Source: Sphingomonadales bacterium (lineage in GTDB: Bacteria; Pseudomonadota; Alphaproteobacteria; Sphingomonadales; Sphingomonadaceae). From it: a stretch of 64,000 nucleotides of DNA. Location: the NCBI GenBank assembly GCA_016707885.1, contig JADJGU010000001.1:678501-742500 (forward strand), read 5' to 3'. Both the position numbers and the translations under genes were made by a program. Position 1 is the first letter of the stretch, and each line of letters starts with the position of its first letter. Of the stretch, positions 18,467 through 27,868 are shown one piece after another. Below the pieces are notes generated by a model that saw only the letters and a list, made by a program, of their open reading frames with translations, did not search any database and was not told where the DNA came from.

Positions 18467-19966
18467 ATGGCTTTAGCCCCCCGCCTTGATCTTCGGCAGA
18501 CCCAGTCGCTGGTGATGACGCCGCAGCTGCAGCAAGCAATCAAGCTGCTGGCACTGTCTTCACTCGAGATTGAAAGCTTCATTGCGGAGGAACTCGAGCG
18601 TAATCCACTGCTTGAAATGGCGTCGGGTGACAGCGGCGGCGACGCCGACGCACCGGACATATCCGAACCCCCGCCCTCAACCGAAAATCTCGGCAGCGAC
18701 CAGTTGATGAACGACGGCGATTTCGGCACAGGGGGCGAAGCGCTCGACACCGATTTTTCGAGCGAGACATTCGAACCCGACGAGGGTGGCGGAGCGGGTG
18801 CCGACGGGATGCTCGGAATGAACGGTATCGAGGGGCGCGGATCAGACTTTGGTGAAGGTCCGGATTTCGATGCTTTTGCGGCCCCCGATATATCGTTGCG
18901 CGAACATCTGATGCAGCAGGCGGGCTCCTCGGCCTCTGGCAGGCAATTGCTGCTCCTCGAACAGTTGATCGAACATATCGAGCCCTCAGGTTGGCTAGGC
19001 GCCGACCTCATGGGCATTGCCTATCGGCTGGGCGTGCCGATGGCCGAGATGGAGGAAGCGCTCGTCTTGCTCCAGACGTTCGATCCCACCGGTGTGGGTG
19101 CGCGCGACTTGGCCGAATGCATTGCACTTCAGGCCAAGGAGGCGGACCGCTACGACCCCTGCATGGCGCGCTTGATCGATAATCTCGATCTGGTCGCGCG
19201 CGGCAGTTTCGATCAGCTTAAGCGGCTCTGCCGGGTCGACGACGAGGATCTGCGTGACATGCTGGTCGAACTGCGCAGCTATGATCCAAAGCCTGGCCTG
19301 CGTTTTGACAGCGACGATGCGGCGATGGCTGTAACGCCGGACATTTTCGTGACCGCGCATGGCAAAGGCTGGGCGATCGAGCTTAACAGCGCCAACCTGC
19401 CGCGGCTGCTTGTCAACCGCAGCTATTATTCCGAAATGGGTGGCGGGGGCAGTAACAAGGCTGCGAACAACTGGCTCAACGAAGCCTTGGCCGACGCCAA
19501 CTGGCTGATCAAGGCGATGGACCAGCGCCAGCGGACAATCATGAAGGTCGCGCAGGAAATCGTGAAGCAGCAGGAAGGGTTTTTCCGCGAAGGTGTCTCG
19601 CGGTTGAAGCCACTGACCTTGCGGCAGGTCGCGGAAGCGATCGACATGCACGAATCGACCGTCAGCCGTGTCACCAGCAACAAATATCTGCATTGCAGCA
19701 GAGGTCTGTTCGACCTCAAATATTTCTTCTCCAGCGGTGTCGGTTCGGCCGATGGCGATGGTGCATCGGCAGAGGCGGTGAAGGCTGCGATCAAGACGCT
19801 GATCGATGCCGAAGCCCCCGACGACATTCTTTCCGACGACACGCTGGTCGACATGCTGAAGGAAAAAGGCTTCGACATCGCCCGCCGCACCGTCGCCAAA
19901 TATCGCGAGGCGATGGGGATTGGTTCGAGCGTGCAGCGGCGTCGCGCGAAGAAGATGGGGCGTTAG
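18467..19966 (+). CDS. rpoN: RNA polymerase sigma-54 factor
   Basis: The 499-residue protein has the glutamine-rich region I (LRQTQSLVMTPQLQQAIKLL), an acidic region II, the core-binding domain, and the RpoN box ARRTVAKYREAMGI near the C-terminus that reads the -24 promoter element. Sigma-54 directs enhancer-dependent transcription. It lies directly after lptB. Its stop codon overlaps that of convergent glpK. Confidence 0.97.
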   Translation: MALAPRLDLRQTQSLVMTPQLQQAIKLLALSSLEIESFIAEELERNPLLEMASGDSGGDADAPDISEPPPSTENLGSDQLMNDGDFGTGGEALDTDFSSETFEPDEGGGAGADGMLGMNGIEGRGSDFGEGPDFDAFAAPDISLREHLMQQAGSSASGRQLLLLEQLIEHIEPSGWLGADLMGIAYRLGVPMAEMEEALVLLQTFDPTGVGARDLAECIALQAKEADRYDPCMARLIDNLDLVARGSFDQLKRLCRVDDEDLRDMLVELRSYDPKPGLRFDSDDAAMAVTPDIFVTAHGKGWAIELNSANLPRLLVNRSYYSEMGGGGSNKAANNWLNEALADANWLIKAMDQRQRTIMKVAQEIVKQQEGFFREGVSRLKPLTLRQVAEAIDMHESTVSRVTSNKYLHCSRGLFDLKYFFSSGVGSADGDGASAEAVKAAIKTLIDAEAPDDILSDDTLVDMLKEKGFDIARRTVAKYREAMGIGSSVQRRRAKKMGR

Positions 19967-21432
19967 GCGAGAACCCGCCCCAGCGCATCCTTCCACCCTG
20001 TTAGCCGCGCCTCCCGCGCAACGCCATCCATTGCAGGGCTGAACCGGCCAACCTTGCCGCGCATCACCGATGCCTCCGCAAGCGAACCGTAAAGCCCTGC
20101 CCCGACACCTGCCAGCATCGCCGCGCCCAATGCGGTGGTCTCAACGAAATCGGGGCGTTCGACCTCGACCGCCAAAATGTCCGCGAGATCCTGCACCATC
20201 CAGCCGTTTGAAACCATGCCACCATCGACACGCAGTTCGGCCCAGTCGGCCCCGTCGGCGGCGAAGGCGGTTTTGAGATCGTGGGTCTGGTGCGCCATAG
20301 CCTCCAGTGCGGCGCGCGCGACATGCGCTTTTTTTGCTGCAAAGGTCAGGCCGTGGATCGCGGCACGTGCATGCGGTTGCCAGTGCGGCGCGCCGAGGCC
20401 CGATAGTGCGGGGACAAGATAGACGCCGCCATTATCCTCGACACTGCGCGCTAACGGCTCGGTATCAGGTGAGGCGTCAATTAGCCCCAGATCATCACGC
20501 AGCCACTGGATCAGGCTGCCGGCGACAAAGACCGAGCCTTCGAGCGCATAATGCCGCTCTCCGTCCAATTGCCACGCCACAGTCGCCAGCAAGCGGTTGG
20601 TCGATTTGGGCAAGCTACGTCCCGTCTGGGTCAGCACGAACGCGCCGGTGCCAAAGGTCGCCTTGGTCTGGCCAGGCTCAAGGCAGGACTGGCCGATCAG
20701 CGCCGCCTGCTGGTCACCCGCCATTCCGGTGATCGCGATGGGTGCGCCGAACAGGCTGGTATCGGTCATCCCCAGTTGGCCCGCGCTGTCGCAGATTTCG
20801 GGCAGGATGGAACGCGGAACACCGAACAGGCTAAGGAGGCCATCATCCCAATCGCCGCTGCCGATCGCCATCAACGCGGTGCGGCTGGCATTGCTGGCAT
20901 CCGACACATGCACTCTGCCGCCAGTAAGGCGATAGACGAGGTAGCTTTCAATGGTGCCGACCGCGAGATGCTCGCCCGCCTCTTGCAATTGCGGCCAATT
21001 CTTGAGCGCCCAACCGATCTTTGAGCCGGAGAAATAAGGATCGAGCAGCAGCCCTGTCTTCGCCTGCACATCGGCTTCATTGCCAGCAGCCTTCAGCGCC
21101 TCGCACATCTCCGCCGTGCGCCGGTCCTGCCAGACAATCGCGCGCGCCAGCGGCTCGCCGGTACGCCGGTCCCAGAAGACCACCGTCTCGCGCTGGTTGG
21201 TGATGCCGATGCCAGCAATGGCATGCGCTCCCCCCGCTTGTGCCACCATCTCGCGCGCGCATTCGAGCGTGAGGCCCCATATTTCGGCGGCGTCGTGCTC
21301 GACCAGTCCGGGGGCAGGATAATGCTGCGTCAACGGGCGCTGCGCGCTGCCCAGACATGTGCCATCCTTGGCAAACAGCATCGCGCGCGTCGACGTGGTC
21401 CCTTCGTCGATGACGAGGATATGATCAGTCAT
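19963..21432 (-). CDS. glpK: Glycerol kinase
   Basis: The 489-residue FGGY-family kinase phosphorylates glycerol to glycerol 3-phosphate. It has the N-terminal phosphate loop IDEGTTSTRAMLF, the GITNQRETVVFWD segment and the C-terminal DGGMVSNGWMVQDLADIL signature. ATG 21432 matches the family start; the upstream open frame runs into intergenic repeats. It is not next to glpD or glpF here. Confidence 0.95.
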   Translation of the reverse strand: MTDHILVIDEGTTSTRAMLFAKDGTCLGSAQRPLTQHYPAPGLVEHDAAEIWGLTLECAREMVAQAGGAHAIAGIGITNQRETVVFWDRRTGEPLARAIVWQDRRTAEMCEALKAAGNEADVQAKTGLLLDPYFSGSKIGWALKNWPQLQEAGEHLAVGTIESYLVYRLTGGRVHVSDASNASRTALMAIGSGDWDDGLLSLFGVPRSILPEICDSAGQLGMTDTSLFGAPIAITGMAGDQQAALIGQSCLEPGQTKATFGTGAFVLTQTGRSLPKSTNRLLATVAWQLDGERHYALEGSVFVAGSLIQWLRDDLGLIDASPDTEPLARSVEDNGGVYLVPALSGLGAPHWQPHARAAIHGLTFAAKKAHVARAALEAMAHQTHDLKTAFAADGADWAELRVDGGMVSNGWMVQDLADILAVEVERPDFVETTALGAAMLAGVGAGLYGSLAEASVMRGKVGRFSPAMDGVAREARLTGWKDALGRVLA

Positions 21433-21440
21433 TTTCTTCT

Positions 21441-21462
21441 CCCCTCCCGCCTGCGGGAGGGG
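21441..21462. repeat. Intergenic palindrome, copy 1
   Basis: This 22-base palindrome, CCCCTCCCGC-CT-GCGGGAGGGG, lies just upstream of glpK. A near-identical copy follows 47 bases later. Such C-rich inverted repeats are common between sphingomonad genes. Confidence 0.7.
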
Positions 21463-21509
21463 CCGGAGGAGGGCCAGAATTCGGCGCTCCTTCTCAGGCC
21501 CTCCCCTAA

Positions 21510-21531
21510 CCCCTCCCGCGCGCGGGAGGGG
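21510..21531. repeat. Intergenic palindrome, copy 2
   Basis: The same 10-base arms (CCCCTCCCGC / GCGGGAGGGG) flank a two-base centre GC. Together with copy 1 it fills the gap between glpK and the molybdopterin enzyme gene. Confidence 0.7.
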
Positions 21532-21641
21532 AATGTTGGTCTTTCGACCGGAGTGCGGCAAGCTACGCGGATCGTCAAGCCGCCAAACCCTTGCATCCCC
21601 CATCAAACCGGATAGCCTGCCCATTGAGGAGAGAGTCGATC

Positions 21642-23705
21642 ATGCCCACCACACACCACCGCACCTGCAGCATTTGCGAAGCCAATTGCGGGATCATCGT
21701 CACCACCGAAGGGCGCGACATAATCTCGATCAAGGGCGATCCCGATAACGCACTGTCGCGCGGGCATATCTGCCCCAAGGCAACGGCGCTTGCAGATTTG
21801 CAGAATGACCCTGATCGCTTGCGCAAACCGCTGAAACGCAATGGCGAAGCTTGGCAGGAAATCAGCTGGGATCAGGCCTTTGCCGAAATCGGTGAGCGTA
21901 CCCGCGCAATATTGGCGCGCGATGCCAGCGGTGCGGCGATGTATATCGGCAACCCCAATGCCCACAGTTATGCCAATTCGCTGGTTTCGGGTGAGCTCAA
22001 AAAAGCGCTGGGGCTGAAGAATATCTATTCGGCAAGCACCGTTGACCAGATGCCACACATGGTCGCGAATCTTGCCCTGTTCGGGCATTCAGGTTTGTGG
22101 GGCGTGCCTGATATCGACCGCACCGAAACGATGATCATATTGGGCGGCAATCCGATGGCATCGAACGGCAGCGTGTGGACCGTTCCCGATTTCCGCAACC
22201 GGGCGAAGGCGCTGCAGAAGCGCGGCGGGCAGTTGGTCGTCATCGATCCGCGGCGCACAGAGACCGCGAAGATTGCCGACCGGCATCTGTTCATCCGCCC
22301 CGCGACCGACGGTTTGCTGCTGGTCGCGTTGGTAAAGGCTGTGCTTGCGCATCCGGACCGCCCGGCCCTGCCCGAATATGTCGACAATCTGGACGCAGTT
22401 GCGGCTGCCATTACAGGCTTCGACAGCGCGGCCTGCTCGCAGCAGAGCGGCGTTTCCCTGCCCGATATCGAGTGGCTGGCCGACCGGATGGTGCACGGCC
22501 CGGCAGCTTTATACGGTCGCATCGGCTCGGCGGCGCAAAGCTTCGGTACATTGAACGCCTGGCTGATTGGCCTGATCCACATCGCCTCGGGGCAACTCGA
22601 CCGCGAAGGCGGGTTGCTGTTCCCGACGCCTTTGGTCGATACCGTTGCTATGGCCGGGCCAGGATCGGTCGGCCGCCGCCACTCGCGCGTGTCGAACCAC
22701 CCGTTGGTAATGGGCGAATATCCCGCAGCCGCATTGGCAGAGGAAATTGAAACCCCCGGTGAAGGCCAGAACAAGGCGCTGTTTGTGGTCGCGGGCAATC
22801 CGGTGCTGTCGACGCCCAATGGCCGACGGCTCGACGCCGCGCTGGAGGGCCTCGAACTGATGGTGTCGATCGACATGTACCGCAACGCCACCAGCCGCCG
22901 AGCGCATTATATCTTGCCACCGGTGGGGCCGCTGGAGCGCGAACATTACGGGCTGTTCCTGTTGCCCATTGCGGTGCGGAATTTCGGCAAATTCTCGAAG
23001 CCGCTGTTTGAAGCTGAGGAGGGAACGCTGCAGGACTGGCAAATCATCCGCAAACTCGCCGAAGCGATTACGGGCGTGCCCATCGAGCGGGCTACACCTC
23101 GTGAAGCGCTCGATGGCATGCTGCGCGCCGGACCCTATGGCATTTCGCTTGCCGATCTGGAGGCGGAACCGAGCGGCAAGGACTTCGGGCCGTCACAGGC
23201 CGGACGTTTCCCGGAAAGGCTGCGCACCCCGACCAAGCGCATTGATTGCGCCCCTGCCAATCTGATTGCTGATCTCGAACGCCTGCACGGGACACTGGCG
23301 CACGCCAATGATGACCGGTTGCGGCTGATCGGGCGGCGGCATGTGCGATCAAACAACAGTTGGCTGCACAACAGCCCGCGCCTCGTGAAGGGGCCCGAGC
23401 GATGCACACTGATGATACACCCCGACGATGCCCGCGCGCGCAATCTGGGCGATGGGTCGTTGGCGGAAATTTCGTCCAAAAGCGGTGCGATTAAACTGAC
23501 GGTTGAGGTTACCGACGACATGATGCCCGGCACGGTTTCAATCCCGCATGGCTGGGGGCACAACCTGCCCGGCGTTTCGATGGCGGTCGCGCAGGCGCAC
23601 GCCGGGGCGAGCATCAACGACTTGACTGAGGAAGATGCGCTCGATCCCTTGTCAGGCAATGCCGCCTTTTCCGGCGTGCCGGTGGAGGTCAGGCCTGCGG
23701 CTTAG
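21642..23705 (+). CDS. Molybdopterin-dependent oxidoreductase (formate dehydrogenase/DMSO reductase superfamily)
   Basis: The 687-residue protein has an N-terminal [4Fe-4S] site (CSICEANC, Cys9, 12 and 16, and the fourth Cys in SRGHICPKA), followed by the molybdopterin domains (GNPMASNGSVW, VSIDMYRNATSRRAHYILPP) and the C-terminal dinucleotide-binding domain (VSIPHGWGHNLPGV). No Tat signal is visible, so it is probably cytoplasmic. It belongs to a clade often called 'molybdopterin oxidoreductase' in sphingomonads, without a proven substrate. The start at 21642 follows GAGGAGAGAG. No partner subunits are adjacent. Confidence 0.88.
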   Translation: MPTTHHRTCSICEANCGIIVTTEGRDIISIKGDPDNALSRGHICPKATALADLQNDPDRLRKPLKRNGEAWQEISWDQAFAEIGERTRAILARDASGAAMYIGNPNAHSYANSLVSGELKKALGLKNIYSASTVDQMPHMVANLALFGHSGLWGVPDIDRTETMIILGGNPMASNGSVWTVPDFRNRAKALQKRGGQLVVIDPRRTETAKIADRHLFIRPATDGLLLVALVKAVLAHPDRPALPEYVDNLDAVAAAITGFDSAACSQQSGVSLPDIEWLADRMVHGPAALYGRIGSAAQSFGTLNAWLIGLIHIASGQLDREGGLLFPTPLVDTVAMAGPGSVGRRHSRVSNHPLVMGEYPAAALAEEIETPGEGQNKALFVVAGNPVLSTPNGRRLDAALEGLELMVSIDMYRNATSRRAHYILPPVGPLEREHYGLFLLPIAVRNFGKFSKPLFEAEEGTLQDWQIIRKLAEAITGVPIERATPREALDGMLRAGPYGISLADLEAEPSGKDFGPSQAGRFPERLRTPTKRIDCAPANLIADLERLHGTLAHANDDRLRLIGRRHVRSNNSWLHNSPRLVKGPERCTLMIHPDDARARNLGDGSLAEISSKSGAIKLTVEVTDDMMPGTVSIPHGWGHNLPGVSMAVAQAHAGASINDLTEEDALDPLSGNAAFSGVPVEVRPAA

Positions 23706-23724
23706 TTTGTCCAACCAACCGTAG

Positions 23725-23803
23725 CCCTGAGCCTGTCGAAGGGCGGCTCTCAGTCAGAAACGGAATTTGAAACCTAGGGACGTGCTTCGACAGGCTCAGC
23801 ACT
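23725..23803. repeat. Inverted intergenic repeat pair (CCTGAGCCTGTCGAAGG type)
   Basis: CCCTGAGCCTGTCGAAGGGC at 23725-23744 is repeated in inverted orientation as TGCTTCGACAGGCTCAGCA at 23783-23801. This is the very common dispersed repeat of sphingomonads and related bacteria, and here lies between the molybdopterin enzyme and convergent prfC, where it could form a terminator-like hairpin. Confidence 0.8.
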
Positions 23804-23816
23804 GCGGTGTTTTTCG

Positions 23817-25391
23817 TTACCGCTCCTTGGTTGCACTGAACACCAGATCGGGATGCTTTTCCTGCTGATAGCCGACATCCCATGACGAGCGGGCCATGAA
23901 GACCGGGTTGCCATCGCGATCCTTGGCCATATTGCCAGCGTTGAATTGGGCAAAGGCCTTAAGCGCGGCATCGCTGCCGTTCAACCAGCGGGCGGTGTCG
24001 TACGGCGCGGGTTCGAGGAACGCGTCCACCTTATACTCGGCCTCAAGGCGTGAAATCAGAACGTCAAGCTGGAGCTGGCCGACCACGCCAACCACCCAGT
24101 TCGAACCGATTTCGGGGTAGAAGACCTGGATCACGCCCTCTTCGGACAGGTCGTCGAGCGCCTTCCTCAACTGCTTGGTCTTGGTCGGGTCGCGCAGCAC
24201 GACGCGGCGGAGGATTTCCGGCGCGAAATTGGGCAGGCCAGTGAAGCGCACGCCATTTTTCTCGCTCAGCGTATCACCAACGCGCAGCGTACCATGGTTG
24301 GGAATACCGATGATGTCGCCGGGCTCGGCGGTGTCGGCAATCTCGCGGTCTTGCGCAAAGAACAGGATTGGCGAATGGATTGCAACCGGTTTGCCAAGCC
24401 CCGACGGCGTCAGCTTCATGCCGCGTTTGAAAGTGCCCGAACACAGCCGCATGAAGGCGATGCGGTCGCGGTGCTGTGGGTCCATATTGGCCTGCACCTT
24501 GAAGATGAAGCCGGTGACTTCATTGTTATCCGGCGTGATCGTGCCCGCTTCGCTCGGCTGCGGGCGCGGCGGCGGCGCGAATTGGGCGATGGCGGCGATC
24601 ATTTCCTCAATCCCGAATTCTTTCAGCGCCGAGCCGAAATAGACCGGGGTCAGATCGCCATGGCGATAGGCCTCCAGATCGAATGACGCATAGCCAGCCT
24701 GCGCCAGTTCGGCCTCCTCGCGGAACTTAGCAAGGCCTTGGGCCGACAATTTCTCCGCGAGCGATGGTTCGTCGATGCCGCTGTGCTGGCTCGATTTGCC
24801 TTCATAGGCTTTGCTGTCGCCGCTGGGCTGGGTGAGCCTGCCGCTGGCGAAATCGAAAATGCCTTCAAACTCTCCACCCATGCCGACCGGCCAGCTCATC
24901 GGGCAGACATCGAGCGCGAGTTTGTCGGCAACCTCGTCAAGGATTTCGAAGCAGGGGCGGCCCTCGCGGTCGACCTTGTTGACAAAGGTAATGATCGGCA
25001 CGCTGCGCAAGCGGCAAACCTCGAACAGTTTGAGCGTCTGTGGCTCGATCCCCTTGGCGGCATCGATCACCATGATCGCGGAATCGACCGCGGTCAGTGT
25101 CCGGTAGGTATCTTCGGAGAAGTCTTCGTGCCCCGGCGTATCGAGCAGGTTGAAGACGATGCCGTCTTTCTCGAACGTCATCACCGACGATGTAACAGAA
25201 ATACCGCGCTGCTGTTCGATCTTCATCCAGTCCGAACGCGCACGACGGGCAACCCCGCGCGCCTTGACCTCGCCAGCCAGGTGGATAGCGCCGCCTTGCA
25301 GCAGTAGTTTCTCGGTCAGCGTGGTCTTACCCGCGTCAGGGTGCGAGATGATCGCAAAGGTGCGGCGTTTGGCCCATGGTGCAGTCGTCAT
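23817..25391 (-). CDS. prfC: Peptide chain release factor 3
   Basis: The 524-residue translational GTPase has G1 HPDAGKTT, G2/G3 with RGISVTSSV and DTPGHEDF, and G4 NKVD, in the order of RF3. It removes RF1 and RF2 from the ribosome after peptide release. The ATG at 25391 (MTTAPWAKRRTFAI) is chosen since homology begins there. It is divergent from the iron-receptor gene. Confidence 0.95.
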   Translation of the reverse strand: MTTAPWAKRRTFAIISHPDAGKTTLTEKLLLQGGAIHLAGEVKARGVARRARSDWMKIEQQRGISVTSSVMTFEKDGIVFNLLDTPGHEDFSEDTYRTLTAVDSAIMVIDAAKGIEPQTLKLFEVCRLRSVPIITFVNKVDREGRPCFEILDEVADKLALDVCPMSWPVGMGGEFEGIFDFASGRLTQPSGDSKAYEGKSSQHSGIDEPSLAEKLSAQGLAKFREEAELAQAGYASFDLEAYRHGDLTPVYFGSALKEFGIEEMIAAIAQFAPPPRPQPSEAGTITPDNNEVTGFIFKVQANMDPQHRDRIAFMRLCSGTFKRGMKLTPSGLGKPVAIHSPILFFAQDREIADTAEPGDIIGIPNHGTLRVGDTLSEKNGVRFTGLPNFAPEILRRVVLRDPTKTKQLRKALDDLSEEGVIQVFYPEIGSNWVVGVVGQLQLDVLISRLEAEYKVDAFLEPAPYDTARWLNGSDAALKAFAQFNAGNMAKDRDGNPVFMARSSWDVGYQQEKHPDLVFSATKER

Positions 25392-25469
25392 AGGCGGGGC
25401 GCATAGCGGGGTTGGCGGCAACAATCCAGAAACACCTGACCTATGCTCCATTCCTTTTGGGGTTGACTA

Positions 25470-25516
25470 ATTGCGATTGATTCGCAATTGCATTGATATT
25501 GCAATTCAATCGTAAT
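25470..25516. promoter_or_regulatory. Two Fur-type operator boxes upstream of the siderophore receptor
   Basis: A perfect 7-5-7 palindrome, ATTGCGA-TTGAT-TCGCAAT, lies at 25470-25488. An inverted near-copy at 25498-25516 matches its reverse complement at 16 of 19 positions. A possible -35 TTGACT is at 25463. This is the form of a ferric-uptake-regulator binding site and agrees with the iron-receptor gene downstream; the assignment to Fur rather than another iron regulator is inferred. Confidence 0.75.
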
Positions 25517-25528
25517 AAAGGGGAAGTC

Positions 25529-27859
25529 ATGTCCGTGTCCACAACCGGAACGTCCGTTCGCGCCAATTCGATACCGCCAGCCAAGCCCGCGCTGCTGGAG
25601 CGTGGAGCGCTGCTGGGCGCGGTGCTGTCGGCGGCTATCATCCCCGCTGCGGCGCATGCAGAAATGCTGGATGAAGAGGCGGCATCGGGCCGCGCACCGA
25701 TTGTCGTGACGGGTTCGCGGATCGAGGCTGCCAACCCCAACGCCAATCCGAACGCACCCTATAAGGTCGAAAAATCGCAGAATGACAAATTCACCGAAGA
25801 GCTGCGCGACACCCCAAAAACCGTCATTGCCATCCCCAAGGAAGTCATCGAGGATATGGGTGCAAACAGCTTCCGCGAAGTCGTGCGCTCGACCCCCGGT
25901 GTCACCTTGGGCACCGGCGAAGGCGGCAATGCCTTTGGCGACCGCATCTTCATCCGCGGGTTCGAAGCGCGCAACGACGTCTATATCGACGGCCTGCGCG
26001 ACCCAGGCGTGACCAGCCGTGATATATTCGCGGTCGAGCAGATCGAAATCGTCAAGGGCCCATCGGGCAGCTTCGGCGGACGCGGTACAACCGGCGGCCT
26101 CGTCAGCCTCGAATCCAAACGCCCGCAGGTCACCGACACCTACACCCATGTCGAAGCCGGAATCGGAACCGAAAATTATTGGCGCGGAGCCGCAGATATC
26201 AACATCGCGCTCAATGATCGTATGGCTGTTCGCGTCAACGGCCTGTACCAGAATAGCGACACACCTGGCCGCGACTATGTGAACCAGGAAAAATATGGCG
26301 GTGCGATCTCCGCCTTCTGGCAGGCGACCGATACGCTGAGCCTGACCGCCGACTATTATCTCTACCGCATGCAGGGCATCCCCGATTTCGGCCATCCGTT
26401 CGATACGACAACGCAGCAGCCCTACAAAGTTGACCGCGACAATTTCTATGGCGTGATCGGTCGCGATTTCATCGAAAATGGGGCGGATGTCGGCACTATC
26501 CGCATCGATTTCGATCCTATCGACAATCTCAGCTTCCGTTCGGTCACCCGTATGGGCGAAACCTATAACCGTTATCTGGTCGGCACCCCCGGATCGGTTT
26601 GCCGCTTTGCCCGAACCGCAACGGGCGCATGCCCCGCGACCGGCGTCGATGTGGGAGAGGCCAATTACACGATCACCGCAGGTGGCCAGCGCCGTTTCGG
26701 CACCAACCGTTACGTCGCCAATGTCACCGATGCCACTGCACGTTTCGAAACCGGCGGTATCAAGCATATACTCGTCATTGGCGGCGAATATGCGAAGGAA
26801 AAAGTCAGCACGCTGCCACTGTTGATCGACGCTTTTGTCGAAGATTCGGCGGGCAATGTCATCTCTACGCCATCCACCTATATCCGCAATTTGCTCAACC
26901 CCGACCCGGTGCTCGGCTACACGATCCCGGTATATGCCAATGCGGCGAATGGCCCGACCAAAGTTTCGGTCGAATCGCTGTCGGCCTATGTCATCGATAC
27001 GATCAAATTCACTCCGCAAATCTGGGCGACGGTTGGCGCCCGCCTCGATGGCTATTCGCTGCGCTACCAAAGCAACGGGCTGCCCACTGCAACTGTCCTG
27101 CGTAACAATGTGCAGTTTGCCAACTATCAAGGCAGTCTGACCTGGAAGCCGAGTGAATTACTGACGCTCTATGCCTCCTTCGCCACCTCCTCGAACCCGT
27201 CCGGCGAACAGCTGGACGGCAACGGCATCTCCTATGACGGCATCGCTGCGCAGACCCAGAATCTGGCTCCCGAACGCAACCGTGCATGGGAAGGCGGGGT
27301 GAAATGGGAAACCCCTGACGGCAACCTGCTGCTGACTGCTGCAGCTTTCCAGATCACCAAGGCCAATGCGCGCGAAAATATCGGCGGCAATGTCTATGAA
27401 CTGGTTGGCAAGCTGCGCTCACGCGGTGTCGAGCTGGGCGTCAACGGCACACTTTTTGACGTGCTGCAACTGTTCGGCGGCTACACCTATACCGACGCCA
27501 CGATCGTCGAATCGGTAAATGCAGCCAATGTCGGTCGGCCATTCGCCAACATCCCGAAGCACAGCGCCAATTTGCTGGCGACGGTGATGCTGGGCGATCA
27601 TGTCGAGGTCGGCGGTCAAGTGCATTATCAAAGCAAGATTTTCGGCGGCAGCCTGGCTGCAGGCAATGCCCATGTGCCCGGCTATGTCCGGTTGGATGCA
27701 ATCGCCCGTTTCAAGCCGACCGAATGGCTCGAAGCGCGGGTGAACGTCAACAACCTGACCGACAAACGCTATTATGATGCGATCTATCGATCCGGCAGCC
27801 CCTTCGCCTATATCGCCCCCGGGCGATCGGCATTCCTGACGCTTGCCGTGAAGATGTAA
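25529..27859 (+). CDS. TonB-dependent siderophore receptor (catecholate, Fiu-like)
   Basis: The 776-residue outer-membrane receptor has a signal peptide, a TonB-box-like IVVTGSRIE, a plug domain (TVIAIPKEVIEDMGANSFREV, RIFIRGFEARNDVYIDGLRD, KGPSGSFGGRGTTGG) and a 22-strand barrel ending in LTLAVKM. The plug text matches the Fiu/CirA-type catecholate receptors. The ATG at 25529 has AAAGGGGAAG in front. It is preceded by two Fur-type boxes and followed after nine bases by a PKHD hydroxylase gene, the same pairing as fiu-ybiX in Escherichia coli, so iron-repressed ferric siderophore uptake is likely. Confidence 0.9.
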   Translation: MSVSTTGTSVRANSIPPAKPALLERGALLGAVLSAAIIPAAAHAEMLDEEAASGRAPIVVTGSRIEAANPNANPNAPYKVEKSQNDKFTEELRDTPKTVIAIPKEVIEDMGANSFREVVRSTPGVTLGTGEGGNAFGDRIFIRGFEARNDVYIDGLRDPGVTSRDIFAVEQIEIVKGPSGSFGGRGTTGGLVSLESKRPQVTDTYTHVEAGIGTENYWRGAADINIALNDRMAVRVNGLYQNSDTPGRDYVNQEKYGGAISAFWQATDTLSLTADYYLYRMQGIPDFGHPFDTTTQQPYKVDRDNFYGVIGRDFIENGADVGTIRIDFDPIDNLSFRSVTRMGETYNRYLVGTPGSVCRFARTATGACPATGVDVGEANYTITAGGQRRFGTNRYVANVTDATARFETGGIKHILVIGGEYAKEKVSTLPLLIDAFVEDSAGNVISTPSTYIRNLLNPDPVLGYTIPVYANAANGPTKVSVESLSAYVIDTIKFTPQIWATVGARLDGYSLRYQSNGLPTATVLRNNVQFANYQGSLTWKPSELLTLYASFATSSNPSGEQLDGNGISYDGIAAQTQNLAPERNRAWEGGVKWETPDGNLLLTAAAFQITKANARENIGGNVYELVGKLRSRGVELGVNGTLFDVLQLFGGYTYTDATIVESVNAANVGRPFANIPKHSANLLATVMLGDHVEVGGQVHYQSKIFGGSLAAGNAHVPGYVRLDAIARFKPTEWLEARVNVNNLTDKRYYDAIYRSGSPFAYIAPGRSAFLTLAVKM

Positions 27860-27868
27860 GGACGAGCG

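Noticed and set aside
25388..27130. A 580-residue open frame on the minus strand across the iron receptor
   Set aside because: It is antisense to a clear TonB-dependent receptor, has low-complexity Arg/Asp-rich text and no family motif; it reflects high GC.
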